Notes under the pieces: model-generated
The model's input: the letters and a program-made list of their open reading frames with translations, nothing else
Told to the model about the DNA's origin: nothing
Databases searched by the model: none
Translations under genes and position numbers: made by a program
In this document: piece after piece, positions 1-11,800 of the stretch
How the letters are laid out: each line of letters opens with the position of its first letter
Numbering within the stretch: the first letter of the stretch is position 1
NCBI RefSeq assembly: GCF_963678975.1
Contig: NC_089281.1
Coordinates: 2,172,437-2,236,436, forward strand
Source: Dysidea avara
Lineage: Eukaryota; Porifera; Demospongiae; Dictyoceratida; Dysideidae
DNA length: 64,000 bases
Direction: 5' to 3'

Positions 1-3000
1 TTACCTCTCCCCATTAGATTCTATATATCTGGTTTGATAAAGCGTGTCCTCGCGTGTCTCAGTCAGTGCTTAATAATTATTTTATTAAAGCGCCTCTAAC
101 GCAATGTTGTTACGTAATTTTATGTGGGGCATCAAACGATGTGAAAGTAACGAAACCCATTTTGGAATACTGATTGATCTCGTGACTGTCCACCAGTATA
201 TTTACGTGATGATCCGTTCACCTCATACAAACCAGTATAGTAGTATACTGTATTTTTGTAGCTGTGTAGCTTTTCATTGTAGCTATGTGAATCCACTGTA
301 TAGTAATTATATCCTAGCTAAAGGGGGCCATGCTGCATGGGTGCCCTGTGAAATTTGGGGGGAAAGTTGCAAGTAGCCAGCTAGTTTTACTTTAAAATTT
401 GCATCAATTTTAAATTTTAAGGCATTTTCAAGCCTTTAAATTGCAAAAGTTCTGCAGCTCCTGGGGGTTGCACCCCCAGACCCCCCTTGAACTTCTAATT
501 GCTAGCTATAACTAAATGAACCATACAGCAAGTTTCATGCTGTGTCCCCTGTATGTCAGGTCTACAATTAGAAAGTCTGAATAACAACAGATAGGCTTGA
601 ACATATTTATATAACTAACTAGCAGTGAAATATCATTAAAATTGCATATCTGAGTGTCTAATTTTCAAAAATTTCCTGTGGGGCATGCCCCCAGACCCCC
701 TAGAATGCTCATGCTTCACACTTCGCAGAGTATGCTTCGCACACTGTGCAACAGCTCCTCTCTCATTGGCATGTATATAGTAGCAATTTCAACATTATAG
801 TCAATGACCTGACCAACTCAATTTTCCCTCCTCCGGCCCTGTAACAGCTTCAGTATGAGATTAGCTAGTTAAATCAGTAGCAAAAGCTTCAAGTTCAGTG
901 TTTAGAAGCACTACTAAAAGTGACTTGCTAAGAGAAAACTCATTCAAAACCGTTCAAATTTCCCTCAAGGACTCACGTGATATTTTGCGCGATGTTCATG
1001 TGAAAATAAGAACCGGGGATAGTGTGAGGGATAGTGACAAAGTTGAGGCTACCATCTTAATGTTTCTTCCTGAAGCAGTGGATTGGTGATATAACTATAG
1101 TCTGTGTGCGTAACAAGTGGAGGCGAATCGGCTGCGAGTTGCTGTTGAATGGCGAGACTAGCTGAATGTATGCCTCGGAATGGACTCGACATGAAGGCGC
1201 TGAATTCATCACATTATTATTCTCCCAGTGAATTTCCGAGTAAGTTTGTGTATAAGTCATTGTAAACGGATATATAACTACCGTCATAATTTTAGACAGG
1301 AATCCCCCATGGGCCACGCCATAGTAGCTTCCTGGGATTACATGTATATGCTTTTGTAGGCCAGATCCTTGTAGCTGGCTTGTTCTAGCAGCTGTGTGGG
1401 TCAGACTGCGAACAAGTTGAGCTGAACCCTAGTGAGAAAACAGCTAAAAATGAAAGATTTTTTCTCAACATTTCAACCAACCAGATGGTTGGTGATGACA
1501 ACAAAGTTGTCAAGAGCAGACAAATGCTTCCATCAACAGTTCAGGAATGGCAATAAGACTATATACTTTTATGGCTTCCCCTAATGTATGATGAAATCTT
1601 TGGCTATAAATAATGTGTCAGGCATTTGAATGATTAGCAAGTAAGTCAATACTACAAAACTAATAAGTTAATATTTTTGAGGGCTCAACTCAATGCGTAC
1701 ATACAGTATACCATAATTACTATGCATCAATCGATTGATGTGATGATAATATGTGCAGATCTGAGACAACCATGGACCCTACTATATAGTAACTGGGCAG
1801 ATATATATATATAGAGTTATGTATACTCTGATATAATTGTTGAGTGTTGCAGTTTACCAATGGTCAAAGCTAAATTAACCATTTTAGATAGCTGTTGTGA
1901 TGTTGAAGGTGTTAGGCAAACTCCAGTTAGGGGCAGGCAATAAGATTATTTTTCAAAACAGGAGAGGAACATGCTTAGGCCTGCAAGGTACAGGCTTAGT
2001 CAGTAGATGCACCATATTATATATAATGCACATATCAACATATTTCCCTACTAACCCCCCCCTTCGGGCATATATAGGGCTATAGTGGGCACAACCGAAT
2101 GTTAAATGCCCCATGGTAGGACAAACCTATTGTGTTAAATCCCCACCATTGGCTCCAGTTGTGGGGGATTTGACAGCGTAGAAAAAATACTTGGGTGCTT
2201 AATGAATGATTGTCAAATGCCCCATAGTGAAGCAGCAGTTTCATGTCAATTCGCCTTGTAAAGCACCACTTACATCCAAGGGGAGTGGAAGGGTAACACA
2301 TTGGTAGGTGCATAATGGGTTTGCATCATAAACCTTGTGTTGAAATTTAGTCTGTCTTGCTTTTTTCAGCTAATGTGCTTATCCGCAAATAATCAGGACT
2401 GGAAAAACTACAAATTGTCTTCTACTTTTATCAATCAACTATCCAATCACTGCTAAAATTTCCTTTGCTGTTGTAACTTGTTTACCATTATGCTATAACC
2501 ATGAGTCCCTCCTAGTTTATATGTCTCCTAGCAACAAATATTGTTATGTCAACAATGTAGGTGAGAACCACAAAAGAAGTCAAGTAATATATTCCAAAAT
2601 TGGTCATCAATTGCTGCAGTATGCTGAATACATCTTGGGAATGACTATGTTGGATGCTCACTTTAACAATAATCATAGCGTTTGTTAACATGTTAGTCTG
2701 ACTATGATTACACGTTTTTAGTTAGCTGTGCCTTACCATACTGTATCCCTTTCTGTATATGCAGGGTGGATACTGATGTTGTGACTGTTTACGGGTGAGT
2801 TTATGGTCAATGGACAAATCACGCAAATGGTGAAGAAAAAATAATATGTGGTACCAAGACCCCACTACTATATTATGAACTCTTGATGGTACTTCATAGC
2901 CAAACACTAGTGTATCTGGCTTCTTGTGCTATTGTAGTTATTTTTTTTATTTTTTTTATGGGATTATCATAATGTAAATGTTTACTATTACAATATATCA

Positions 3001-3840
3001 TGCTATCATTAAAGAGTTTCTATAATTGTGGGTGGTTGCATGAGGGTCTACGAAGTGCTGTGACTGAAAGGTGATACGCTGGTGCTGCATGGCTTTTTAA
3101 GTCAACACTGAAGTTTCACAGGCACTGAAGGGCTGGGGCGGAATTAGAGACGTGCACGGGTAATGTAGCAGTAAATTACTTCAACTGTATCACTACAGCG
3201 GGTATGAAACAGCTGGCTATAGCTAGCTATGTACAGCCCTGCATGGGCCGGAGTCAGGTCACGCCGACGAGTCAGTGGAGGCATACCGTGGCGAAATTAA
3301 AACAAATCAGTGACCAATTAAACCAAGAGTTGACAGCACAGTGTCTATCAAATCGGCCAGCTCGCTATGGCTAATGACCTTACCCACTTCCACACTGTTT
3401 GGGTTTGGGAAATGAGGCGGGCACCCACACCTCGATGTCATGGCGGCAAGTTTGAATCTTCAAAGAGCACAAAGCGATCTCATAAACTAACAAACAACTT
3501 TTAGCGAAAAACTAAATGTACAGATACATTGTGTAGCCCCTAATAGCCACAGCCTTTTTACAATACGACTTCATGGTTGAAAGAAAATCGCTTCAATGGG
3601 ATGCGATGACGAAGAAAATGAAAAAAAGAACGATGCACATTTGAATAAATAATTAATAATTTAATTAACGCATGGTAAATGGGTGGGCAATGGAAGAAAC
3701 TATTCCAACAATTTGCCTGACTTTTCATGTGGTAGTTACTCATTATACAAAGGTTACATGCCCCTGGTTTCGAGGTGGAATCTTTTAGTAAGCCTGAGAT
3801 TTCGCCATGCGGATTTTAAAAGATTGCGTAATAAATCCCT
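1..3840. other. Non-coding, old repeat debris
   Basis: No convincing gene; the open frames are short and without recognisable domains. Two spots near 455-490 and 675-705 share a G-run/C-run hairpin phrase (CCCCCAGACCCCC), a small dispersed repeat. Positions about 1402-1600 carry a diverged partial copy of the repeat that is complete at 44546-44919: both share AAGTTGAGCTG, AACAGCTAAAAATGAAA and ACTTTTATGGCTTCC. A MITE-like GC-rich patch lies near 2050-2310. Nothing else stands out. Confidence 0.5.
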
Positions 3841-3851
3841 CATGTAAATGA

Positions 3852-4300
3852 CTCACAGTAGTGGTCGCATGTTTATTAATTTATTAAAATTTTGTGGGTG
3901 CGCACTTTTGTGCTTCTTGGCCTCACGACTCGCTACCGTGAGTCTTGATGATCACTACCGTGAGTCTTGATAGTGGTCGCGTGTTTATTAATTTATTAAA
4001 ATTTTGTGGGCTTTTGTGGGTGCGCGCTTTTGTGCTTCTTGGCCTCGCGACTCACTACCGTGAGTCTTGATTTTAAAAGATTGCGTAATAGATCCCTCAT
4101 GTAAATGACTCACAGTAGCGGTTGCGTGTTTATTAATTTATTAAAATTTTGTGGGCGCGCGCTTTTGTGCTTCTTGGCCTCGCGACTCACTACCGTGAGT
4201 CTTGACTTGATCACAGTAGAGGTCGCGTGTTTATTAATTAATTTTGTGGGCGCGCGCTTTGTGCTTCTTGGCCTCGCGACTCACTACCATAAGTCTTGAT
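3852..4300. repeat. Tandem repeat, four units of about 105-135 bp
   Basis: About four head-to-tail units begin near 3852, 3960, 4100 and 4207. Each reads cacagtagnGGTCGCGTG, then tttattaatttattaaaa, ttttGTGGGCGCGCGC, tgtgcttcttggcctcgcga, and ends in CTCACTACCGTGAGTCTTGA. The unit end GACTCACTACCGTGAGTC is nearly palindromic. A single related unit occurs at 44466-44520. The units differ by small indels, so the array is moderately old. The frame running through it (4105-4299) is a by-product of the repeat. Confidence 0.8.
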
Positions 4301-6290
4301 TAAGTCCTTGGATAGCAACTAACTTTTATTGGTGAAGCATGTTCCTCTTGAAAGTCTTTATTGTTGTCGTTTTCAGCTACATGGCTCAGTCTAGAACAGC
4401 TGATCATAATCAAGCAGTCATGGTGGTCTGGTAGTTAATAAAACACAGAGAATTGCTTTAATACTGAATGATACATTAAACATTACAGTTATTACAGAAA
4501 ATCCATTAAATAGAATGATACTAAAATTAACATTTCAACAGCTAGTTTTCTAGTGAATGCAAGGATTTCACCTTAGCCATGTCACTAAAACATCAGCTGC
4601 AGAATTATTTGTTCATACAGAACAATTCAGATCTAGACTCTCATGAAATTAGCCAACCATCTTCAATACTGATCTACCTACAAATAATGGCTAACAGTTT
4701 GGATGACACCCACTCCAGACAGCAAAGCAAACATTGTGTAAGATTATCAGCACATGGTTACAGGATGATGTATCATGTACAATACTTCACTATTGAGTGA
4801 AATAGAAACTCAAGGTAGAAGTTGGCTTAAAAGTTGTAACTTCAACTCCAGAACTTGTTTAAATGTATACCCTTAGGCTACCTGGAATCAATTTATTTCA
4901 GAGTAGCTACCGCAATATTTTTAGTGTTTTACAATGTAATACAGCACAGCTACATATTCTTTTTAAAATTGTCAGTTTTTAAGTATTATAATTATTTTAT
5001 GTATGATATACACTTGCATGCTTGTATATTCATAATTGTATCCTTGTCTTGTGGTACATTTTATTTATTAAACAAATTATGTATAACTTTAATGATATAG
5101 ACAATTAATTCTTTGTATCTGTTCAGTTCACTAACAAATGGTATATTTGTATTAGTTAAAGCACTGCTGTGAGTGCTATATGAAAAATTTATCACATAAA
5201 AGAGTGGGCTAGAAACAAATATAAAATCCAAGTGCTATATTATGTCCTGAGACCACTATTTTAGTACTATATTTTCCATAATAATTATAGCATGAGCAAC
5301 TGAAGTAACTGATTTAAAGAACTTCCAAGTTTGAGCTGAAACTCAAGTGAAACATGCACAAAGCTATTTAGGACTCACCAATCAGCCGTCAGTGAAACAA
5401 TTGACTTCACTCTGGACATACCTCTGAAGTGCTTTTTCCTCTGGCTCGTGTTTTCTTCTCCAGTTAGTCATCCTTGCAATCTTGATTATAGGCTTAGGTG
5501 CTGCATAACTAATCGTCTTCTGCCCACGCACACTGCTATAACTACCTCGATATAGCACTGTGGTCACCAGTATACGTAGCACTGCCATCATATATATAGC
5601 ACTGTGGTTGCAGAAACTGTATGGCAAATTTTAAAGTATCATACAGTACTACCAGCTCATACAGTATGATAGTACTGTATGGTAGGGATCCCCCCATAAG
5701 TGATGCAAATTGTCCCCATAGAACTATCATAGAAATATCTTATGTGATGAAAAGCATTTTTACGGAAGAGTCTTAGTGTAAACCTTTGTAATATGTGTCT
5801 CATGTATGTGTCATACATGAGATATCCAACCTTACATGTCTTATTTGATGTACATGAAGTATGTCCATGTACATGATGCCTCATCCTTGTATTTGTATCA
5901 TCTACTTAGCCTTTACACAACCACAAACCATAGAAGAGTTTCTTAATGTATATATTCATACCCTATATGGAACTTCAGTAGCATAGTGTTGTGCGTCATT
6001 ACATGTTTAATTACCTTTGACTATTGTTGACTGTTTGGAATGTTATGCTTGAAATAGTAGTCTTAGTAATTGCTTATACATTGATTACGCTCATATCATG
6101 TACTAAAACCCTTCAGTTAAAAGTCACTGCTATGTTTGTGAATAATGTATAAAAACTACCCTCGGCCCATCTTTGTACTGTTATGAAGGGGAGACAACCA
6201 GCATTTGAAGTTAACCAATGCTACAGTAAGACTGCATGGTGTTCATATTTAGCTGCCAAACATTTTGGTAATGTCAGTACTATAGCTGTT
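4301..6290. other. Non-coding; small palindromic patch near 5560-5690
   Basis: No gene recognised. TATAGCACTGTGGT recurs at about 5549 and 5600. At 5637-5685 ATCATACAGTACTACC and its inverted form TGATAGTACTGTATGGTAG form a hairpin. A related phrase occurs at 41207-41240 (ATCATACAGTACGATAG), which suggests a dispersed short element. Confidence 0.5.
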
Positions 6291-6299
6291 GGAACCTTT

Positions 6300-6362
6300 A
6301 ACATACGTATCGTATGTAACATACGTAGCGTATGTAACATACGTAGGGAATGTAACATACGC
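6300..6362. repeat. Short remnant of the 18-bp satellite
   Basis: About four units of GTAACATACGTAGCGTAT match the large array at 25.85-27.19 kb. More remnants lie at 7728-7800 and 8030-8050, on either side of an inserted MITE. Confidence 0.85.
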
Positions 6363-6533
6363 AGGCCTGCCAACCTAGGAAACAGAAAAACCTTGAGACT
6401 TGGTCTTGACATCCAGAATGAACTACTGCATCTGCACATTATTATAGGCAGACACAGCAGTCCCCATGTCCATACAATGGGCAGATAGGCCACCTTTACC
6501 ATGCAACACCTTTACACATGCCCATCTTTATAT

Positions 6534-6925
6534 TAGTGTTGGGCGATACATCGATATTATATCGTATCGTTAGATTTTTTTTGCTGATATCGAAAAGTAT
6601 CGATATACTGATTTTTCAGAATTTGATATTTTGATACGATACATCACGTGATCTGAATTAATGTATTTCAGCTTATTTAATACTTAATCGTAGCTTTCCA
6701 ATGCCTTCAGCAATTTTCTAATCACTATTACTCTTGTGTACACGGGTGGGAAATCCCCATTGTGTATAGCCATACTTACCTAGTATCTACTATCAAATTA
6801 TGTGAGAAAACTAGCAATTTTTTACATGCAAATTAATGTTACAATATCGTATCGAAAAGTATCAATATCGGTTAATTTTAGTCAATATCGTATCGTTCTG
6901 AAAATCCTGGTATCACCCATCACTA
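6534..6925. mobile_element. hAT-type MITE (TAGTGTTGGGCGATA family), copy 1
   Basis: The ends are inverted: TAGTGTTGGGCGATAC on the left and GTATCACCCATCACTA on the right. An exact 8-bp direct repeat CTTTATAT flanks it at 6526-6533 and 6926-6933, the target-duplication size of hAT transposons. The interior is rich in ATCGTATCG/CGATATC words and has no coding frame. Two relatives with the same terminal consensus lie at 56648-57006 and 60085-60495. Confidence 0.88.
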
Positions 6926-7806
6926 CTTTATATGGGCATCAATATAGCATTTAAAACATGTTTTGCATCACTAATCTATGCATGGAATATCTAGACCTGC
7001 AGTAAATGTGTGCATGAGTCTTATTTCACCAGCTAGCTAAATGTACTTACTCGGAAATCACTGTGTTGAAAGTGAAACAGTTACTCTTTTATTCAGTGCT
7101 GTGAAGTTGTAACACGTGACTGGACTATGGAACATTCTTGATATAAGCCACTAGGTGCTTATAATATCACGTGATGACTTAGCGGAGATGTGTAAATTTC
7201 ATCCTAGAGGCTGAAAGCAAATAAAATACTCCAGACAAAAAGTACATACCATTTGTATAGGCTACAAACCCAGCTGGGAAAGCAGGTGCTTTGTGTGACG
7301 TGCCTACCAAGTGCTTCAGGGTTGGTATTCTGATCAGAGTTCTGATCGCTTAAAGTCAACTCCAGATCTTGCTCCAAATACTCTCCAATGCATTGGTATT
7401 AAATAGAAGGGTGAAGACGAATCCTTGCCACAATGCCCGCCTTTATAATCACGTGATCTTGCCTCTATTAGTTGTACCAGAATTACGTACCCGGGGAAAT
7501 CCCCTGAGTACTGGAAAAGGCTAGGAAAGGGCATTCTGAGAGTCAGTTTGACTCTGGCCTGAGCTTGAAAGTGAAAAAAATCGTGAGTTTACGGTGATGA
7601 TCCGTGAGAATCGGTACGCCTAACTAAAAATCCGTGAGTTTAGAGCTACTGTTTGTGAGACCTTGAGCTTGGTAGTGAAATCGTGAGTCTCACGGTAAAT
7701 CCGTGAGGGTTGGTAGGCCTGCATACGTAATGCATGTAACATACGTAGCGTATGTAACACAGGTAGGGTATGTAACACGTGTAGCGTATGTAACATGTGT
7801 TTCGTA

Positions 7807-8029
7807 CAGTCGATTGCAGAATTGTTGAAATTTCTCTTCCCGTGCCGTAAACATTCCGTGGGCTAGAAACTATTTGTAGTGACGCCGGATCAGCCGGATT
7901 GAGGAAAAAGATTAGTGTGGTTCAATTGCTGTTGAATCCGTGGCAAGGACAATAAAATTTACTGACAAGGAGGCTTACGGAAACACTCACGGTACGGCAT
8001 ACTTTTTTCAAGAATTCTGCAATCGACTG
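7807..8029. mobile_element. TA-flanked MITE, CAGTCGATTGCAGAATT ends, copy 1
   Basis: A 223-bp element whose ends are CAGTCGATTGCAGAATT and its exact complement AATTCTGCAATCGACTG, flanked by TA on both sides, as expected for a Tc1/mariner-related MITE. It sits inside an 18-bp satellite remnant: satellite words continue on both sides. A second copy of the same length lies in opposite orientation at 46432-46654. Confidence 0.9.
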
Positions 8030-8045
8030 TATGTAACATGAATAG

Positions 8046-8467
8046 CGTAGGGCATACCTACTTTCCGGGACGGGATGGGACGGAACAATTCCGGAAAATG
8101 CTACATTACTACTTTACGGGACGGGATGTAAAATATAACGCTCTATTGGACTATCCTTTGAACTGACAGATTGAGCGACCTTCGTGTACCAATAGTTGGG
8201 CCACCACTACACCACATCTACCGGGAATGTAGCCTCGGTAGCTCCTTCGCTAAAATATAACTCAGCACGAGGCCACGTGAAATAAAGAAGCACGTACTGT
8301 GCACCTGCTCACACCTGCAGGTGCTAGCTAAGAGAGCACATGGCACACAGCTGAAATGAATGATTATGATTTAATACAGATGAAAGGTCATCAGTTAAAC
8401 CTGATCGAATAACTTTATGGAACCTGCCATCCATTTCCTTTAAACCTAACCTGCAAACATAAATACT
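8046..8467. other. Non-coding stretch before the BEL element
   Basis: No gene seen. CGGGACGGGATG occurs twice (about 8069 and 8119), a small local duplication. Confidence 0.5.
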
Positions 8468-8472
8468 ACTGT

Positions 8473-8665
8473 TGTCACAGACTGACTATAATTATAGGTT
8501 TCATTGTATTTAGAAATACTGTTTGTTGTAGACGCATGCGTGTTCATTCATGTATTGAGTACGTTGGCTTTAATAAGAATTCGAGTTAGTGTATCGGTCA
8601 ATAGTCCCTCCGGATCCCCGCCATATTGGACATTCAACTGCTCCTTTGACTCGTCGTTCACGACA
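8473..8665 (+). repeat. 5' LTR of the BEL/Pao element
   Basis: 193 bp with TG...CA ends, identical by eye to the copy at 14282-14474. It should hold the promoter and the start of the genomic RNA. I saw no strong TATA box. Confidence 0.95.
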
Positions 8666-8686
8666 TTTTGGTGCTGTGACCAGGAT
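8666..8686 (+). promoter_or_regulatory. Putative primer-binding site
   Basis: Directly after the 5' LTR comes TTTTGGTGCTGTGACCAGG. A TGG-starting stretch at this place is the usual tRNA primer-binding site of LTR elements. The tRNA used was not determined. Confidence 0.6.
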
Positions 8687-8828
8687 CCGCTCCCTTACGC
8701 TACTTTGTAACCAGAAATTCAGACGTCGTGGTACCGTGGCATTCATATACGGTACCCCGTAAGGCAAGCGGACCCTTTTAAGAGAACCATTGTTGTTGCG
8801 TTTCTTTCGTAGTGAACGTACCAACAGG

Positions 8829-11800
8829 ATGGAGGGATTGACCAAGCTGCAAGGCTCGCGCAAAGCCTTTCGATCCCATCTAACGCGCATCTACGGGAAG
8901 GTAGACGCATTGGACTTGACACAACCACTCACCGAAGCCATCGCCACTGATGTTACAACGTATATTGAACAAATGAACAGGAAAGCAGAAACTTTACGAC
9001 AGTTAGATGCAAAGATTTCGTCCGCGATTGAAGACGTCAGCGAATTGGAACAGGATACGTTCGAAGCTGAAGGGATACAGGATACAATAATCGAGAAGAC
9101 AGTTCGATTGAAGCGATACCTGGAGCAGCAACCTAGTACTACAGTAGACACTGGAACAGTTCATAGCGTATCCCACACTTCATCGGCCAGTCGCCTTCCA
9201 AAGTTAGTTTTACCTACATTTGCTGGCGAACCGCTTAAGTGGCAGAGCTTCTGGGACTCCTTTGAGGCAGCAGTCCATCTCAACAACAGCCTCACTGGTG
9301 TGGAGAAATTCAATTATCTTCGGGCCCAATTAGAGGGTGAAGCAGCCAGGACAGTGAGTGGATTCACTCTGACCAACACCAACTATGAACAATCTGTTAC
9401 GTTGCTCAAGGCAAGATTTGGTCAACCACAACGAATTGTGAATGCACATATGCAAGCCCTACTTGATGTACAATCCCCCTCCAACACGGCTGCTAGTCTT
9501 CGACAGCTACATGACACGATTGAAATCCACATCAGGGGTTTAGAGTCGTTGGGAAAGGAAAGAGCATCATTTGGAGATCTTCTAGTCCCAATTGTGTTTG
9601 GAAAGTTACCTCCACCCATCAAACGAAATCTGACTCGGGAACACCCTTCACAGGAATGGAATATTGATAAACTCCGCCAAGCCATCGAGAAGGAGATCAT
9701 TATCCTTGAGTCTGGACTTGACGTTCAAGGGGAAAGGAGTCAATCTACCTTAACAGGATCATTTCACACTAGTACACACAAGAAACAGCCAAACTCACTT
9801 CCAGATGACAGAAGAGCAGTAAGTACTAAGCCATCATGTGTGTACTGTAAGGGCCCACATTCACCTTTACACTGTAATACAGTAACTGATGTACATGCAA
9901 GAGTAGACACTGTGAGGGAGGAGAAACTATGTTTTAATTGTTTGGGACACCATAAGGCTGCACAATGTAATTCTAAGAATCAATGTAAAGTTTGTCATAA
10001 GAAACACCATACCAGCCTATGTGGAATGGATGGTGGCCCCAGATCAGTACCCGCAAACCAACATCACCAGACTGTTGCATCCCAGCCTTTGCAAGGCACA
10101 CTACGTACGACCGCTCAAACCTTTGTGCCCAACCAACCATCTGATTCAACTAATTCCAATCCCACCCAACAGATTAGTACCAACTTAGCTACAACCACAC
10201 ACTCCTTACTTAGTAGTAATCAGAGCTCAGTGTGTCTATTGAAAACAGCCATAGCATTGGTGAAGGGTGGTACCAACAAAGCTTCCGCTAATATTTTGTT
10301 TGATGAAGGGGCACAAAGATCATTCATAACACAAGCTTTAGCTGACCAACTACGAACAATCCCCTGTTACAAGGAGGATCTGTGCATCTCGTCATTCGGT
10401 GGAGAGACCACCGCCAATACTGCAGTTGACGTCGTCAAAATTCAGCTTGAAACCAACTTAGGCGACATAAACATTTTGGCACTAGTTGTCCCAAAGATTG
10501 CTACACCCCTACAGTACTTTGCTAGCACAAATCTACATGAGCTTACCTATCTACACGGACTACGACTAGCTCATCCAGTTGGCAATGAAGAAAGGTTTGA
10601 TATCTCCCTACTGATAGGTGCTGACTATTACTGGGATATAGTGGAGGATCGCATCATAAGAGGCAGGGGACCCACAGCCATGCAGTCAAAACTAGGGTAT
10701 TTACTCTCCGGACCATTACCACTACCTGTACAGTCCAATGTCACTGGTGTTCTCCATGCTTGTACCACCCAAGTGCTAGACTTGTCTGACATAGATGAAT
10801 CAGTCCCAGTTCCCCGTCCCAATTCTTCCCTGCAATTTGCAAGCCAACCTTCAGCAGTATTCATGAAAGCCTATCAACGTGATTGCATTTCACGGGACAA
10901 GGATGGTTCGTATATTGTTGGTTTTCCCTGGAAACTAGACCATCCCATTCTCCCAACTAATCTAACCATCTGTGAACGTCAAGCAAGAACATTGGCAAGG
11001 AAGTTAGGACGTCAACCAGAGCTGCTCAAACTGTATAGCAATATTATTGCTGAACAGGAAGAACGGAACTTTATTGAACAAATTTCCCCATCAGTCATCC
11101 AGAACACCAGAGGAGTACACTACCTACCACACCACCCAGTGCAGAAGAATTCTCCAACAACCCCTGTGAGAATCGTCTACAATTGCAGTTTTCGACCATC
11201 ACAATACCATGCAAGCCTCAATGACTGCTTAATGGCTGGTAGCCCACCTTCAATTGACCTGAGTAGCATATTGCTACGTTTCCGTTTACACCACTATGCC
11301 CTATCAACGGACATCGAGAAGGCTTTTCTTCATGTAAGACTTAAAGAAAATGACAGAGACTTTACTCGATTTCTTTGGTTATCTGACCCAAGTAACCCAG
11401 ACAGCCCTCTCATCACATACCGATTCAAGGTGGTACTTTTCGGCTCAACCAGCTCCCCATTCATGTTGAATGCAACCTTAGATCACCATCTCAATTCTCA
11501 TACTTCAGAAGTATCAACCAATATGAAAGAAAATCTTTATGTTGACAATATTATTTCTGGTTGCCAATCAGAGGAAGCCATTATCCAGTATTATACAACA
11601 GCGAGAACCATCATGAGTGAAGCTAACTTTAATCTACGCTCATGGGCATCAAACAGTCGACAGTTACAGATAACAGCCCAGGCAGATCATACACTTGACT
11701 TGAACACCACAGTTAATCTTCTAGGATTGCAGTGGAACACTTGCACAGATGTACTTAGCTTTCCACAGCGGGAGATTAAACCCAATGATACAACTCCTGT

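Noticed and set aside
6221-6502. Overlapping frames on both strands around 6.2-6.5 kb
   Set aside because: Driven by a satellite remnant (MLHTLRMLH-type translation); not coding.
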